64,000 nt of DNA, taken from NCBI GenBank assembly GCA_019096065.1, contig JAGUCH010000001.1:8556001-8620000 (forward strand), read 5' to 3'. This document shows positions 9,009 to 19,033 of the stretch, piece by piece (the stretch's first letter is position 1; each line of letters begins with the position of its first letter). This stretch comes from Paracyclopina nana (Eukaryota; Arthropoda; Copepoda; Cyclopoida; Cyclopettidae). The notes beneath the pieces are model-generated. The model was not told the origin of the DNA. It saw nothing but the letters and a program-made list of their open reading frames with translations, and ran no database searches. The translations under genes and the position numbers were made by a program.

Positions 9009-10898
9009 GACCAGAATCTGGTCTTTATTTGGTATTCGTAAGATGCCACATTTTCATATAGTAAGTACGGTGGCCATGCTTTTTACGAAAACAAACATTA
9101 CCAGCTAGTAACTGGTAATGGAATACTAAAAGTGTAAAGAAAAAGGTTATATTTTGCCTATTGCTTTAACCATAACCGAGTGTGGTCATGCTTTCTAAGT
9201 ATATACATTTGTACCATAAAGCACTTATGTATATGGGGAATCGTGATGCACAAAGGCCAAATACTCCCGTGGCAGATGCCAGAAAGTATGAAATAAAGTG
9301 AACAAAATATTGCTGCGTCTGATTTAACAAAATCAGTGTGTAGGGTAATATGTCATCACCAGGGAATGGAGCCTCTTATTAGGCCCCTGATACTGTTATA
9401 GCTAGTATACTAAGAACGTCATGCAAATAAAAATCTGATTTGGCGTAACTTAGGATGCTGGCTTCAGATGTATGATAAAATCTTGCAGAACTTTGCCCCT
9501 AGGCAATTGGAAGTTGCAAGTGGGGTTGATCAAAGTGATCAGTGGGGCGCAGCCTTTATGCCACTCCCACTGATGATATTACTATAAAATTAACGAAGTG
9601 CCTGATGCACTGTGGCTATGTTCAAATGGAACCCTTGAACAACGCATAGATGCGAATGGTACGATGTGTGGAACTGTTTTCGAGCTTATAACTTGAAAAT
9701 AACCCGAACAAAATGTCACGAATGATTACAAATTCGTGTACCTTTTTTACGATTTTTTACTCATCAGTGAAATGCTTAGCCAGCACAATAGCACTGGCGT
9801 CAGCGTTACAATATTATAAAATATAAGGCATTTATGTCTTGCTACCTTTTAATAGAACACTATTTGTCTCCAAAAGATGATAAGTGAAAACCATTTGCAA
9901 CCTTTTGGGGGCAGCTCTGGTGTGACTAGCTCCATACCAGTGTGCGACTGCAAGTGCAAATGGGGTTGATTAAGGTTGATTAAGCAAAAATCTTGCTTCC
10001 ATTATGGACTTCAGAGTTGACCGCCTCTTTGATAAAATCTTAATGAGGCGATGTAAGAGTTCAGCATAAAGGATAATTGCTGGAATTCTACGCTTGAGTT
10101 CCACGAAGGTGGAAAACTCAAGCTATAAACTAAATGCGAAATGTACGCCACCCTCGGACTGAACCGAACAAGGGCACTCGCATAAGATTACCACTACTAT
10201 CGGCCACTTGGCACGTAGTGTAATATAAATAAAATGAATGATAAAATAAGGTGTGTGCTGAACAACTAGGGCACATCAATTCTTAACATCATGGACGAGA
10301 AGTATCAGGCTGCCACCTGATACTTGCATACTATATGGATTTGATAAAAAGAGCAAGAATAAAATAGGGGAGCTCAGTAGCGCCTCTTGGCTACTTCTTC
10401 TTGTCCCACGTACAGCTCTTTCAACTGAGCGTGTACTATACAATATTGCCAAGCTTCCAGATGGAAAAGCAATCTGCTTAAGCTGCAAAAAGACTTTGGC
10501 CAACTTGACAAGTGCCAATCGACATTTCAATATGAATCAAAGAACGGGTCGCCATTCTTTAATCGCAGCGCTGCCCAGCCATGGGTGGGCGTGGGCTAGC
10601 GCAATAATAGCCTACGTTGCATTAAGCAACTTTAAAAATAAAAATTAGAAGACAAAAATGAAGGATGCGACACCCTTGCAAGCGGGTCGCCGTTCTTCAT
10701 GCACTGCTCTGCCCGAATTGGGCTAGAGCAAGCGCGATAATAGATTACGTTGCATTAAGCAACTTTAGAAACGTTCTTGGCCACAGCGTCCTGTGACCAT
10801 GTTTATTTAAAAAATTATTATTATTTTATTAGTACTGAGCAAAAGGATACTTACCTGAAGACTGCCAAGTTTTGGAAGGATTTTCCTCCCAAAACCTG
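9009..10898. repeat. Stem-loop-dense non-coding segment after pol
   Basis: No reading frame is convincing here, but perfect or near-perfect inverted repeats with short loops recur. They include 9009-9023 (6 bp, 12 bases after the pol stop), 9096-9120 (9 bp), 9319-9336 (7 bp), 9360-9388 (nested 5+4 bp), 9482-9520 (6 bp enclosing 5 bp), 9597-9611 (5 bp), 9620-9640 (6 bp), 9643-9654 (5 bp), 9717-9738 (7 bp), 10092-10123 (7+6 bp with a GAAG loop), 10300-10325 (10 bp) and 10866-10898 (about 10+4 bp with one mismatch). A similar sequence ending in TGGGGTTGAT occurs near 9512 and 9948, suggesting old duplication. Inference: the element's transcript, or its single-stranded cDNA, folds extensively here. 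Role unknown. Confidence 0.7.
10546..10767. repeat. Imperfect direct duplication, about 138-bp period
   Basis: Copy 1 is 10546-10635 and copy 2 is 10684-10767. Both begin GGGTCGCC and end with the same 20 bases or so around ACGTTGCATTAAGCAAC, with a diverged, GC-richer middle. The identical ends with a changed middle resemble the hairpin units further downstream. No coding frame is shared between the copies. Confidence 0.75.
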
Positions 10899-11593
10899 AG
10901 CTTCTTGGGTAGGGGGGGTACCCAGAGCCAGAGCACGCACAAGCCAGAGAGCGAGTGCGCGCTGTCACTAAAAATTCCAAAAAAATGGAGGCGTCCTTAA
11001 AACAGACGCGACCACATCTAGTTTGAGGCGGTTTTACCCCTTTGTTAAAGCAAGCTGAAGTCTAGACCGAAACAGCCCAAGAATTCCAAGGGAACAGTCT
11101 GCCCTAAAACTATAACAATGCACACCAATAGGAAAAACGTAGCGCTTATATTATAACATCCTGGCCCGCGTCAGGGTGCAATTATATAAGGGGTGTGGCG
11201 CCACCTAGAGACCAAGGGGCCCGCGCCCATTTGAAAACGTTTTTGCTAAATTAGCAGATAATTTTGCAAAATAAGCAGACTGCAAACTAAAACATTGTAG
11301 TTTTGCTCGGGAAAAAGATATCCAAAAGCGACTGGATTTGTCAAAATTCTGCCAAATTCTAATAAATGCTGAGTAGCCTTTGCAGAACTTTCCCTACAAG
11401 ATATGTACACGTATGGAAATTTGAGCATTAAGGTAAACTAAGCTAAAGTTCTTGCTCGGTCAGCTGAACAAGCTTCTATATAAAAAAGCTGACTTATATC
11501 AAAAAATCTGTCTATGATATTTTGGGTGCAGTGACCACTGAAACCATTAGTAAAAGTGTGCTGGCTGCAACGTATGTGACGTAGCCGTAGCCT

Positions 11594-13868
11594 CCAGGGG
11601 GCGCGACTATCCCCATATAACTGTGGCAAGGATGATGCATATTTTATGCAACAACCTAGTACCTGAAACAGTACATCATTGGTGCCGTTATGCATGGCTT
11701 AATAAGTTGACCAGACCAATACTAAGTTTGGCAAGGAGTTTATAGAAAACATCCGGACTTGATTATGTATTCAAAGATAGATATCATGATGCTTGGTCAT
11801 GAATTGAGCTAGAACCTACTGGAAACCATACTTTATTATCTTTTTGTTCCTCGTCTGGTTCTATGGTTTTGCCCTGGGACCAGATTGAGTTGCAAAGGTG
11901 ACTGATGCCGCAGAGTACGCGCCTTATAAAAAGGCCGATAATTGCTCTAGTAGCTCTTGCTTTTCCGTCCTATAACCGAGCTATCTGTACTGGTACTCAG
12001 TCACAAATAAGCACAATTTTTATGTGGCCCCATTTTGGGCCTTTAATGATAACTAGACAAAGCTATAAGGTAAAGCTTTACAATGAAAACGATAAACAGT
12101 GAGTGCTCGTTTACCATTACATGGAAACAAATAAATAGTACTCAAACAGGTTATGTGTCTGTGCCTAAAGTTGGCCTTTAGCGAGCCAGAAGTTTTGGGT
12201 TGGATGAGGGACAATGACCCTTCTGAACAGACAATGAACTGCCATGAGTTGAGTAATGGTTATTGCTTGGCAAAAAACATTATTGAACGTCTTCCCCGCT
12301 GTGTGGTTTTGCTAGAAGATGAAAATAATGGCAGACACTGCCCATAAAAAGCAATGGTACGGCAGACAGTAAATGGGTAAAACGTTACAAACGTTGCAGT
12401 TAATAGTACTGAGGGTTGCGCCAGAGGGCGCTCCATGGCTCGTTGACTATGCTGCACCTGAAAATTACTGCCTGCCTGCGAAGCGAAACCCGAAATAATA
12501 GCTTTGCAGGTATGTGCTTGGGGCTGTAATACATAGCCTTCTTTACTGTAGCTGCAGGTGGCTTAAAAATGGCTATTCATGCTACAAGTATGAGAATGTT
12601 CAATGTAAATGAGAAAATGGTTTGATGGTTGCTAAACAAAAATGTACGAACAAACCATTACTTTATGACAACTTTGTGCTTGTCTGCTTCTGGGGTTCTG
12701 TCCCCAGGAGTAGGTACCGTGCAGTAGCATTCAGTGGTCTGTCATGTAGCAGTACACTGGAATCTTACTAAAAGCTTCCAGTTAGAAAGCGCTTAATATA
12801 AGCTTATGGCCATAGGACCACTGTCTGCTAATAGTCACACAATATTTGTAGGGCTTCGAGCCCATTATAATGTATTATGTGTGGCCTAAGAACACTTATG
12901 ATGCTTATAAAAAACTTGAAAAAAAAGTCATGTTCTATGAGCAATAATGTTAAGCGTGGAGGCTAGTAAAGCTAGCTGACATGATGCTACTATAATTTTG
13001 CACTTCCTGTAAATCGTTCGATTTTAGGGCTCAACCACTGTGCAAAATGGGGCGATCTGATCTGGAACGTGTTACTGAGGCTCCAGACTTAGCTGAAAAT
13101 AACTTTCTCAGTGAAAGAAGTAAGCTTGCCCACCAACAAAATGATCGCTAAGATAATGGCGATAAAGAATGCGAGATAAGCTGTGTACGCTGGCATTTTA
13201 CTTGCTTGCGCCTTATGAGCATAAAGGTTAGTACAGCAGTGAAGCTCGCTAGATGGTGCCGCTAGCCAAAAGAGTGGCTGGAACGGACAGTAAAGTTTGC
13301 AATATACAAAAGGTGTAGCAAAGGAACTATTTCCATTTGCTTCATCGACAAAATATGATCTAGAGGGATCATGAATGCGCACATGCTTTGTGGATAAGAA
13401 CTACGTAGCACGCTATAACTTGAGAAGTGTGCAAACGAGGAGCATATCGCCACATTGTACGTAAAGAAAATGTGCATCAATAAAGGCATTTAACTTTGTG
13501 ACTCTGTTTGTGCTTGGGGTTCTGCCCCCTACAAGCCAAATGAGACGCTGCCGTAATAGTGGCCATAAGCTGAGTAGTTGCCTCTCCACCTCAGGTTAGA
13601 CTCATAAATGAGCTCTTGGCAAATGGCGCTAATTACACGAAGGCAGTTAATTTTTGTGGGGCTCAAAAGCGAGCCCTATCATTAAAATATAAGATATGAG
13701 GGCATTGACTTGGAAAAGTTCTGAGCGTGCTGATGTGAAAAAGAGCTCATGATAATAACCGGTGCTTCTTATGCGCCAATGAGAATGCAAATATCATCTT
13801 AGCACTCAGTCTAAGAACGAAACGTTATGAATATAAATTACCGCTGTGTTAGTGCTAGGGGGCGCCAC
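11594..13868 (+). promoter_or_regulatory. CTCF-like zinc-finger motifs, one per array unit
   Basis: Four sites resemble the bilaterian CTCF core (CCA..AGRKGGCGC): CCAGGGGGCGC at 11594-11604, CCAGAGGGCGCT at 12421-12432, CTAGATGGTGCC at 13249-13260 and CTAGGGGGCGCCAC at 13855-13868. A further copy on the minus strand, CTAGGTGGCGCCAC, is at 11195-11208. All four plus-strand copies are in the same orientation and at a constant distance from the following hairpin. Established: CTCF is a conserved insulator protein in arthropods and vertebrates, and the Drosophila gypsy element carries an array of Su(Hw) insulator sites. Inference: this may be a built-in insulator. The match is by eye; binding is unproven. 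Confidence 0.5.
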
Positions 13869-14306
13869 GGGTGGTAATCGTGAATCATTAATTCCACCAG
13901 TAATGTCATGCCATTATAGCGTAGAGGCATGAGAACCAAGGAGCAGTGCTTTAATGTGGACTTATTATTAATGTGCATCGAGAACCTTGCTGAAGTTTTG
14001 AAAGGTGTCGAGGCTAATATGTACTGCGTCTTTTATCAAAAGAGAAAATAAGACTGATGGAAAGATGGTACCGCAGTGTGTGCTAAACAGACCATATTTT
14101 TGTTCACTTTTTGTTCCTAGTCTCAGCTTGGGTTTTGCCCCTTGCTTGAGCTAAGGTGCGTAAGGCATCTGGGATCAGAAGAATAAAGCGATGCTCCAGG
14201 GGCTAGTCCCTTGGTTTATGGGCTTGAACTTTCTTCTTTTCTCTGCTTATGACACCTGATTTCGGATGCCTCCACGCACCCGTATTTTTGTTGGGCGATG
14301 GCGCCC
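11594..14306. repeat. Array of four degenerate units: CTCF-like motif, hairpin 1, hairpin 2
   Basis: Hairpin 1 has a GGTTYTG(C/T)CCC apex at 11865, 12694, 13518 and 14131. Its arms differ but pair: 11854-11884, 12687-12710, 13512-13536 and about 14122-14150. Hairpin 2 lies at 12026-12041 (GGCCC/GGGCC), 12851-12863 (GGGCT/AGCCC), 13659-13676 (GGGCTC/GAGCCC) and 14293-14306 (GGGCG/CGCCC). Each copy is preceded by a T-rich stretch ending in GT or GTG and followed by AT-rich sequence resembling TTAAT. Hairpin 2 starts 161, 157, 141 and 162 bp after the hairpin 1 apex. The CTCF-like motif lies 269, 271, 267 and 274 bp before the apex. Apex spacing is 829, 824 and 613 bp. Most of the sequence between these landmarks is not alignable by eye. 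Sequence change with preserved pairing implies selection on structure. Confidence 0.75.
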
Positions 14307-14756
14307 CTTAATATAGCTAATATGGAAAGTAATCTGTTCGTCGCACCGTACAGAATTTTATGTGCAAGTGCTGAACCGAGTACGAGAAGGTTATTGTTAT
14401 TACCTGCTCACGTGAGGTGACGAGATAAGACCTTAACCTCTGATTTTCTGCTATGGCTTTCTACCTGTGGAGCTAATTATAATGTGCGTGACGAACGCTG
14501 TAAATGTAGCTTTTCGCTGAGATGCGTGAAAAAGTGCGAATTAGCTATATACGCACATGAGAATATTGTAGTCGGCAAGGCTCAAGTTATGCCATGCTAA
14601 CGTAAATATGATATGATAAGATGAGGCAGGCAAAGCAATTCGGCACTTGAAGAAGCCGTAGTTTTTGCTGAGGCCCAGACGATGATAAGTTGCTCAGCTC
14701 AGAAAACGCGAAATGATTTGCGAAAACTCAGATATCAGAAGTAAGGTGGAACTGGC

Positions 14757-14762
14757 TTTATT
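14757..14762 (-). terminator. Candidate polyadenylation signal for antisense transcript
   Basis: AATAAA on the minus strand lies downstream of the GC-rich antisense exons. It follows a last putative exon that starts at 14844 after a pyrimidine-rich TTTTTGCAG acceptor. This fits a 3' end for antisense transcription through 15.3-14.7 kb. Confidence 0.4.
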
Positions 14763-14902
14763 GCCTGAAGGGAGGCGAGGCCGGGCCCGGCGGAAGGGTG
14801 GGCCGGGGGTGCGCCCTGTCGCCCCTCCTCGAAACCAGACAGTTCTGCAAAAATAAAAGACAGTGTCAAGGGTGATTTCATTAATCCTGATAAGGACACT
14901 TA

Positions 14903-15348
14903 CTACACCACGCCCTCGAGGGGGTCCTCGGTCTCGGGGATCCCGAGGAGGCCGAGGACCCAGCGGGTCACCCGGGGGAGCTCCTCTGGCTCGGCCCAGA
15001 CTCGGCTGACGAGCCGATACAGCCCCCGGGGCTTGGCCCGGTTGACCCAGACCAAGCCCGGGAGCACCACCCCATAATAGGTGGCCGCCGCTGCCACGTT
15101 TATGGCGATGCCCTAGAGAATCTCTTCGGCCTGCAATGAAAAGGAAGATCGCTAAAGGGATCTAATCTGTTATGAAAAGAACTTACAACACCATCCCCCT
15201 GGCAGGTTTGGCCTTGAAGGCCCGCCAGCTGGCCTGCGGGCTCCGGGGGCAGCAGGACCGCGGACTCGGCCGCGGCCTGCCCCCCTTCGACGGGAAGGTG
15301 GGCGGGGGCAGCCGTTGCTGCTGCTGCTGCTGTTGTTTGTTCGTTTGA
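14903..15348 (-). CDS. GC-rich antisense exon pair, unknown protein fragment
   Basis: Exon 15187-15348 starts after a TTTTACAG acceptor and ends at a GTAAGT donor. It encodes 54 residues with a Gln/Thr/Ala-rich start and Ala/Gly/Pro-rich body, in phase 0. The next exon can start at 15112 (CTCTAG acceptor) and reads 69 residues to a TAG at 14903-14905, overlapping another GTAAGT donor. A stronger-looking acceptor just upstream (exon start 15130) would give an in-frame stop after five codons, so the exact splice is unsure. GC content is far higher than in the flanking AT-rich DNA, which suggests captured host or foreign sequence. I recognise no domain. It may be a separate gene or a 3' part of the antisense gene at 15831-16840; no upstream start is identified. 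Confidence 0.4.
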
Positions 15349-15830
15349 CTGTAAAACATAAAAATGTTGTTTTATGTATAAGATTGCACTGGAATTTAAA
15401 GATTTCTGTTTGCACTTACGAAAAAACCGTCCAAAAATGGGGCCATCTTGGAAAGAATGCTAACTGTAGCGCTACCAAGTAATTTGTCACTTATATGAGT
15501 AAGAAGTTAACCAAAAGTGCCAAAATAAAAGGAACACTTGCATTAGCTCATAAAAGCAGCCCTGACTGCTATGCCGGCATTCTTGGTTGATGTAACTACC
15601 ACACTTGGCGGTATCGAACTTGTGTTATGAATATATGACTATTAGGGCATTAGTGCTTTTATTAGTTTATTGGATCTGTCAATGCTTATGTAAATAAAAA
15701 CAATAACATAGTGCTAAAACAGACCGCATAAAATGAATAATTTCCACCCGAAAAGTTGCACTTGACGAGTGGGATGACTAAGTGTAAGACTATTGGGCCC
15801 CGCGAGGTCTGATGAGGTCGCCATGGATCA

Positions 15831-16840
15831 CTAATTGGTGGGCTCTGCTACAGTGCTTGACAATGCGTGGGTGGCCTCGTTTGGTAGTTCTTGGATCACT
15901 GCCCCAGTGGTCCTCGGGACATTGACGTAGAACTGGCTCCGGTTGCGGCGCCTTTTGTTCCTTCTCCGCTTAGAGCGTTGGCTTTCATCTGTTTGCCCCT
16001 GTAAAAAAAAGGGCACCTGATGAGGATCTAAGGTACACAAAACGCATGGAGCAGACATCTTCATTGAGCTTTGATCCCATTAAGGAAACGAACAATTACT
16101 TACTTGTCCCAGTGGCCGCAGCACATCATAGATGGGCTCGTTCAATGATGGGCGTGAAAAGGTGGAGACATGGTAAGGGGGCGTGCCTCCACGCACCAAG
16201 ATCATGTTATCAAAATTGGACAATGGCAATGAAGGCAACGGTCTCCTACTCATAGTTTCGTAAAGTTCCGGGAAAGAGGGGTTTGCCAATGGCAAGGCCA
16301 GAGGCTCCAGCTCAACCTGGTCAATGACCTCTGCGTTCTCAACGCAGGCTCGGCATAGACAGCACCGCTTGCACCTCTTGTACAGGCGGTACAAGAAGCA
16401 TGTGACCATGATTAGAAGAAGCTACGATGGCGAGGAAAAGTATTAATGACTAGCCTTGCTTAAATTCAATGGTCATAATTGGACTCACCAAAATGATCAC
16501 TAGGGCCGCTACCAGGCCAACCCAATCCTGAACGCTGTACTGATCGAATTCGAAGAAACTTCGGGATGACGGTACAGAGGGGTCGATCTCCGCGGTATCC
16601 TTTGGAACAGACTCCATAGAGGTTGCAACCTCAGGGAGGACTAGTAGAGGCCGTGGTAACCCTAGTTGGGGGTGCTGCAGTCGCCATTGTTGAAGTCCTT
16701 GTCCAAGACTCGGGCAAGGTCCACCTAGTGGTGGTTGCAAGGGTCTTTGCAGTGGGACGAACTGTCGTTGGCAATGTGCTAGTCATTGCTGTTGTAGTTG
16801 TAGCCGCCGTAGTGGTGGTGGGCAACTGGAGGAAACCCAT
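15831..16840 (-). CDS. Antisense spliced gene: Thr-rich single-pass membrane protein
   Basis: On the minus strand, exon 1 runs from an ATG at 16840 to 16489, exon 2 is 16421-16104 and exon 3 is 15998-15831 (TAG). Introns of 67 and 105 nt have clear donors (GTGAGT, GTAAGT) and acceptors (CGTAG, a T-run then ACAG), and both junctions are phase 0. Exon 1 codes a Thr/Pro-rich, mucin-like ectodomain, then an acidic stretch and a transmembrane helix that is completed across the first junction. Exon 2 gives a juxtamembrane Arg/Lys/Cys cluster (KRCKRCC) and a Pro-rich cytoplasmic part. Exon 3 has an Arg/Lys-rich block. Exon 1 is broken: the Thr-rich part and the membrane part are in different frames, joining near 16640-16660. 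A signal peptide is not visible after the ATG, so an upstream exon may exist. The family is not recognised. Confidence 0.55.
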
Positions 16841-17148
16841 GACTTATGTATATAAACAACTGTAAAGTTGGGCTATTATAAGTTCAAGGGTTGATATGCT
16901 GCTGAAGACTGCGTGAAAGCTGACCAGGGCATTGCCTTTTATGCAAGAGAGCTTGACGTATGTTGCAAGACCGAGACTTGAGCAGTGGAATTTGTTGACT
17001 CAGCATCTTGGAGACAAGAGCAACGATTTCAGCGGGGAGAAATGATTCACCTCGGCAACGAGAAAATTGCGCACTATAATATGAACGTGCTGGAGAAATT
17101 ATGGTAATAATAACGCTGTGAGGCGCTGTTGGTTACCTGGTTGAGAGC
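16841..17148. other. Spacer between antisense gene and 532-aa ORF
   Basis: About 300 bases with no convincing frame. It must hold the 5' side of both the antisense gene and the sense ORF, so it may be a divergent promoter region. A minus-strand TTTACAG at about 16863-16869 could be an acceptor for an upstream antisense exon. Confidence 0.3.
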
Positions 17149-17183
17149 TATAAAAGAAGGGGTGGAAATGAGCAGGTTCCAGT
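17149..17183 (+). promoter_or_regulatory. Possible core promoter for 532-aa ORF
   Basis: TATAAAAG at 17149-17156 is followed 32 bp later by TCCAGTC, a weak initiator match with the A at 17181. If used, transcription would begin downstream of the ATG at 17168 and translation at the ATG ATG at 17186. The evidence is weak because the initiator does not match TCAGTY exactly. Confidence 0.3.
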
Positions 17184-18766
17184 CTATGATGAACACTGCT
17201 GCCGATACCACCCTCCCCAGTCTTGCCAAACTTGGTGAAGCTTTGCCTGAAAACGAGATGGACCCGAAAAGGAACGGTGAAGTCCGAAAGGTTGACGTAG
17301 TCATGATCCCGCAACTGGAGGATCATGAACATGAGGCTCTACTTATGGAAGAGGTACCTGAGGGTGTGGCCCCTGGTACCATTGATCAGGATGCATACCG
17401 GGCTAATGCCCAGTTTTGGGACGAAGAAAGTGCTGGATTAGACCAGATGGCGCTCTTTGCTGATACCCAAACTGGTGATGAGGCTGACGAGGCTGAGGGG
17501 CCTCCCTTACTTGTGAGGGGAGGTGAGGCTTCAAGGAAGGACTCTGGTGACCAGGTTATCCACGAGAATGTAGAACATGAAGTTGCTACTGTGACTCGGG
17601 CTCCAAATGCTAGAGTTATGACTGAAAAAATGGATCAGGATGATGAAGGACTAGCACCTACTCACAATGTTGAGGTAGCCCGTGCTGACCCAAGATTGAT
17701 GAGGCCTTGCATAGTTGAGCTCCCCCTTGGGGATGAAGCTGTGAGGCTGAGGTATCCTGTGGCGTATCAGGACTTGATCCGCCCCCCATTTCCGGACACC
17801 GTCAAGACGTATAACCGTCAAGCAATGGCAGTACGAGAATTGGTCCAGAGGGGCTTTAACGAGGCCATGTTAAAAGTGGCTATCAGTAATACTCCGATGG
17901 TTAGCCGTGAGAGAGCCTTTGATATCACGGTACGCTGCAATGGCGAGGTTCTGGAGCAACCGGACTTCCGCCGCCCATTAAAGGTGTGTAACTTTGAGAC
18001 TTTCGAGTTACAATTGAAGCCAGTTAGCGAGGGAGGACCGCTACCAGATTTTGTGGTGGTCTTCTTGATGTTGGGGACGCTCCCGGTCTTCAATTTGCCA
18101 AAGGAGGCTGCGTTCAATGACACCTATCATCGACGCACTAATGTCAGGGATTGGGCTGCGATTCAAAGTCCCTCTGCACTTAGCTACGCAGTCTACAATG
18201 TCCAAGGAAGAGACGGTGCCAGGGTACCTGTTGTGGTGTCCAAGCATCTGGCTAAACATGGCGTTGTTCAATTAAAGCCAACTCTGGATAGGTCTTTTGC
18301 CAATGCCAGGCTTTTTATGGATGTGAGCTCACCTTACTTCCAATTGCACGTTGGAACCCCGTCTTGCCTTATGCATGAGGTTGCTCAAGCCCCACGAAGA
18401 ATCGATATCAAAGTTGACATGACTGCCATGCTACCTCGCGAGGTAGGCAGGTTTGTGGAAAGAGTAGAGTGCTCTAACCCCCAAGCGATGCGTTTCATCT
18501 CTGGGGCCCGCTCACTGAAGGTAGCTGAAATACAGGATCGGCCACAGAAAAACCGTCGAGGTACCCGCACTTACTTGGAGGCGGCGACCAATCAATCTGC
18601 TGGGGCCATGTCTATAAAACAAGGAGCTCCAAAAGCGAAACGTACCAAGGGTGACAAGGAAAAGGCTCGATTGGGCCAATTAATTGTAGCCAAGATGGAG
18701 ACGCTATCATCAACTGACTTGAAGTCCTTTGGAGCGGCGATAAATGAGTTTGTTGACCAATTCTAA
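17168..18766 (+). CDS. Unrecognised 532-aa ORF of the retroelement
   Basis: The first ATG of the frame is at 17168, giving 532 residues; a second start pair at 17186 is possible. The first 170 or so residues are acidic and low in structure. Residues about 175-465 look like a folded, beta-rich domain without a signal peptide or membrane helix. The last 70 or so are basic (K/R-rich, including AKRTKGDKEKAR) and could bind nucleic acid. I recognise no catalytic motif and no retroelement family. Lying between pol and the envelope-like gene, it could be a structural or nucleoprotein-like accessory protein acquired from elsewhere, but that is a guess from charge and position. The frame is intact over 1.6 kb while gag and pol are broken, which argues that it is or recently was under selection. 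Confidence 0.65.
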   Translation: MSRFQSMMNTAADTTLPSLAKLGEALPENEMDPKRNGEVRKVDVVMIPQLEDHEHEALLMEEVPEGVAPGTIDQDAYRANAQFWDEESAGLDQMALFADTQTGDEADEAEGPPLLVRGGEASRKDSGDQVIHENVEHEVATVTRAPNARVMTEKMDQDDEGLAPTHNVEVARADPRLMRPCIVELPLGDEAVRLRYPVAYQDLIRPPFPDTVKTYNRQAMAVRELVQRGFNEAMLKVAISNTPMVSRERAFDITVRCNGEVLEQPDFRRPLKVCNFETFELQLKPVSEGGPLPDFVVVFLMLGTLPVFNLPKEAAFNDTYHRRTNVRDWAAIQSPSALSYAVYNVQGRDGARVPVVVSKHLAKHGVVQLKPTLDRSFANARLFMDVSSPYFQLHVGTPSCLMHEVAQAPRRIDIKVDMTAMLPREVGRFVERVECSNPQAMRFISGARSLKVAEIQDRPQKNRRGTRTYLEAATNQSAGAMSIKQGAPKAKRTKGDKEKARLGQLIVAKMETLSSTDLKSFGAAINEFVDQF

Positions 18767-18972
18767 ACATTGTATTTTGACTTTGTTGTAGATATGGATT
18801 ATGAGTTTTGATCTAATTTGCTAATTGGACCTCGGGTTCTAAGTAGGTTAGACTCGAGATATACGGTATTATAAAGTAAGATATGGTCTTGTGCGCACCT
18901 GACTATACTAATAAATGTTTAGTGGGGAAGGCTGGCTCGCTTGCCTTGCCCGAAACAAGTACCTGTTGTACA

Positions 18973-19008
18973 TATAAAGGCGGCGTAGGCCTGGGGCCTA
19001 GTCAGTTT
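18973..19008 (+). promoter_or_regulatory. TATA/Inr core promoter of the envelope-like gene
   Basis: TATAAAGG at 18973-18980 is followed by TCAGTT at 19002-19007. The initiator A at 19004 lies 31 bp from the first T of the TATA box. This is the canonical arthropod geometry and exact TCAGTY consensus. The first ATG of the envelope-like ORF (19034) would then have a 30-nt 5'UTR. It suggests the gene has its own promoter instead of relying only on a spliced LTR transcript. Confidence 0.55.
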
Positions 19009-19033
19009 TTACTTGACATTCGCTGAGTTAATA

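Noticed and set aside
9570-9615. Hammerhead-like CTGATGA core
   Set aside because: No GAAA or matching stems at the required spacing; the same holds for the CTGATGAG at about 15809.
14293-14306. Fifth CTCF-like site in the array (GATGGCGCC)
   Set aside because: It coincides with hairpin 2 of the fourth unit, and the match is better explained by that stem.
9000-15000. CRISPR-like array
   Set aside because: Repeat spacing of 600-830 bp, diverged sequence and a eukaryotic context rule it out.
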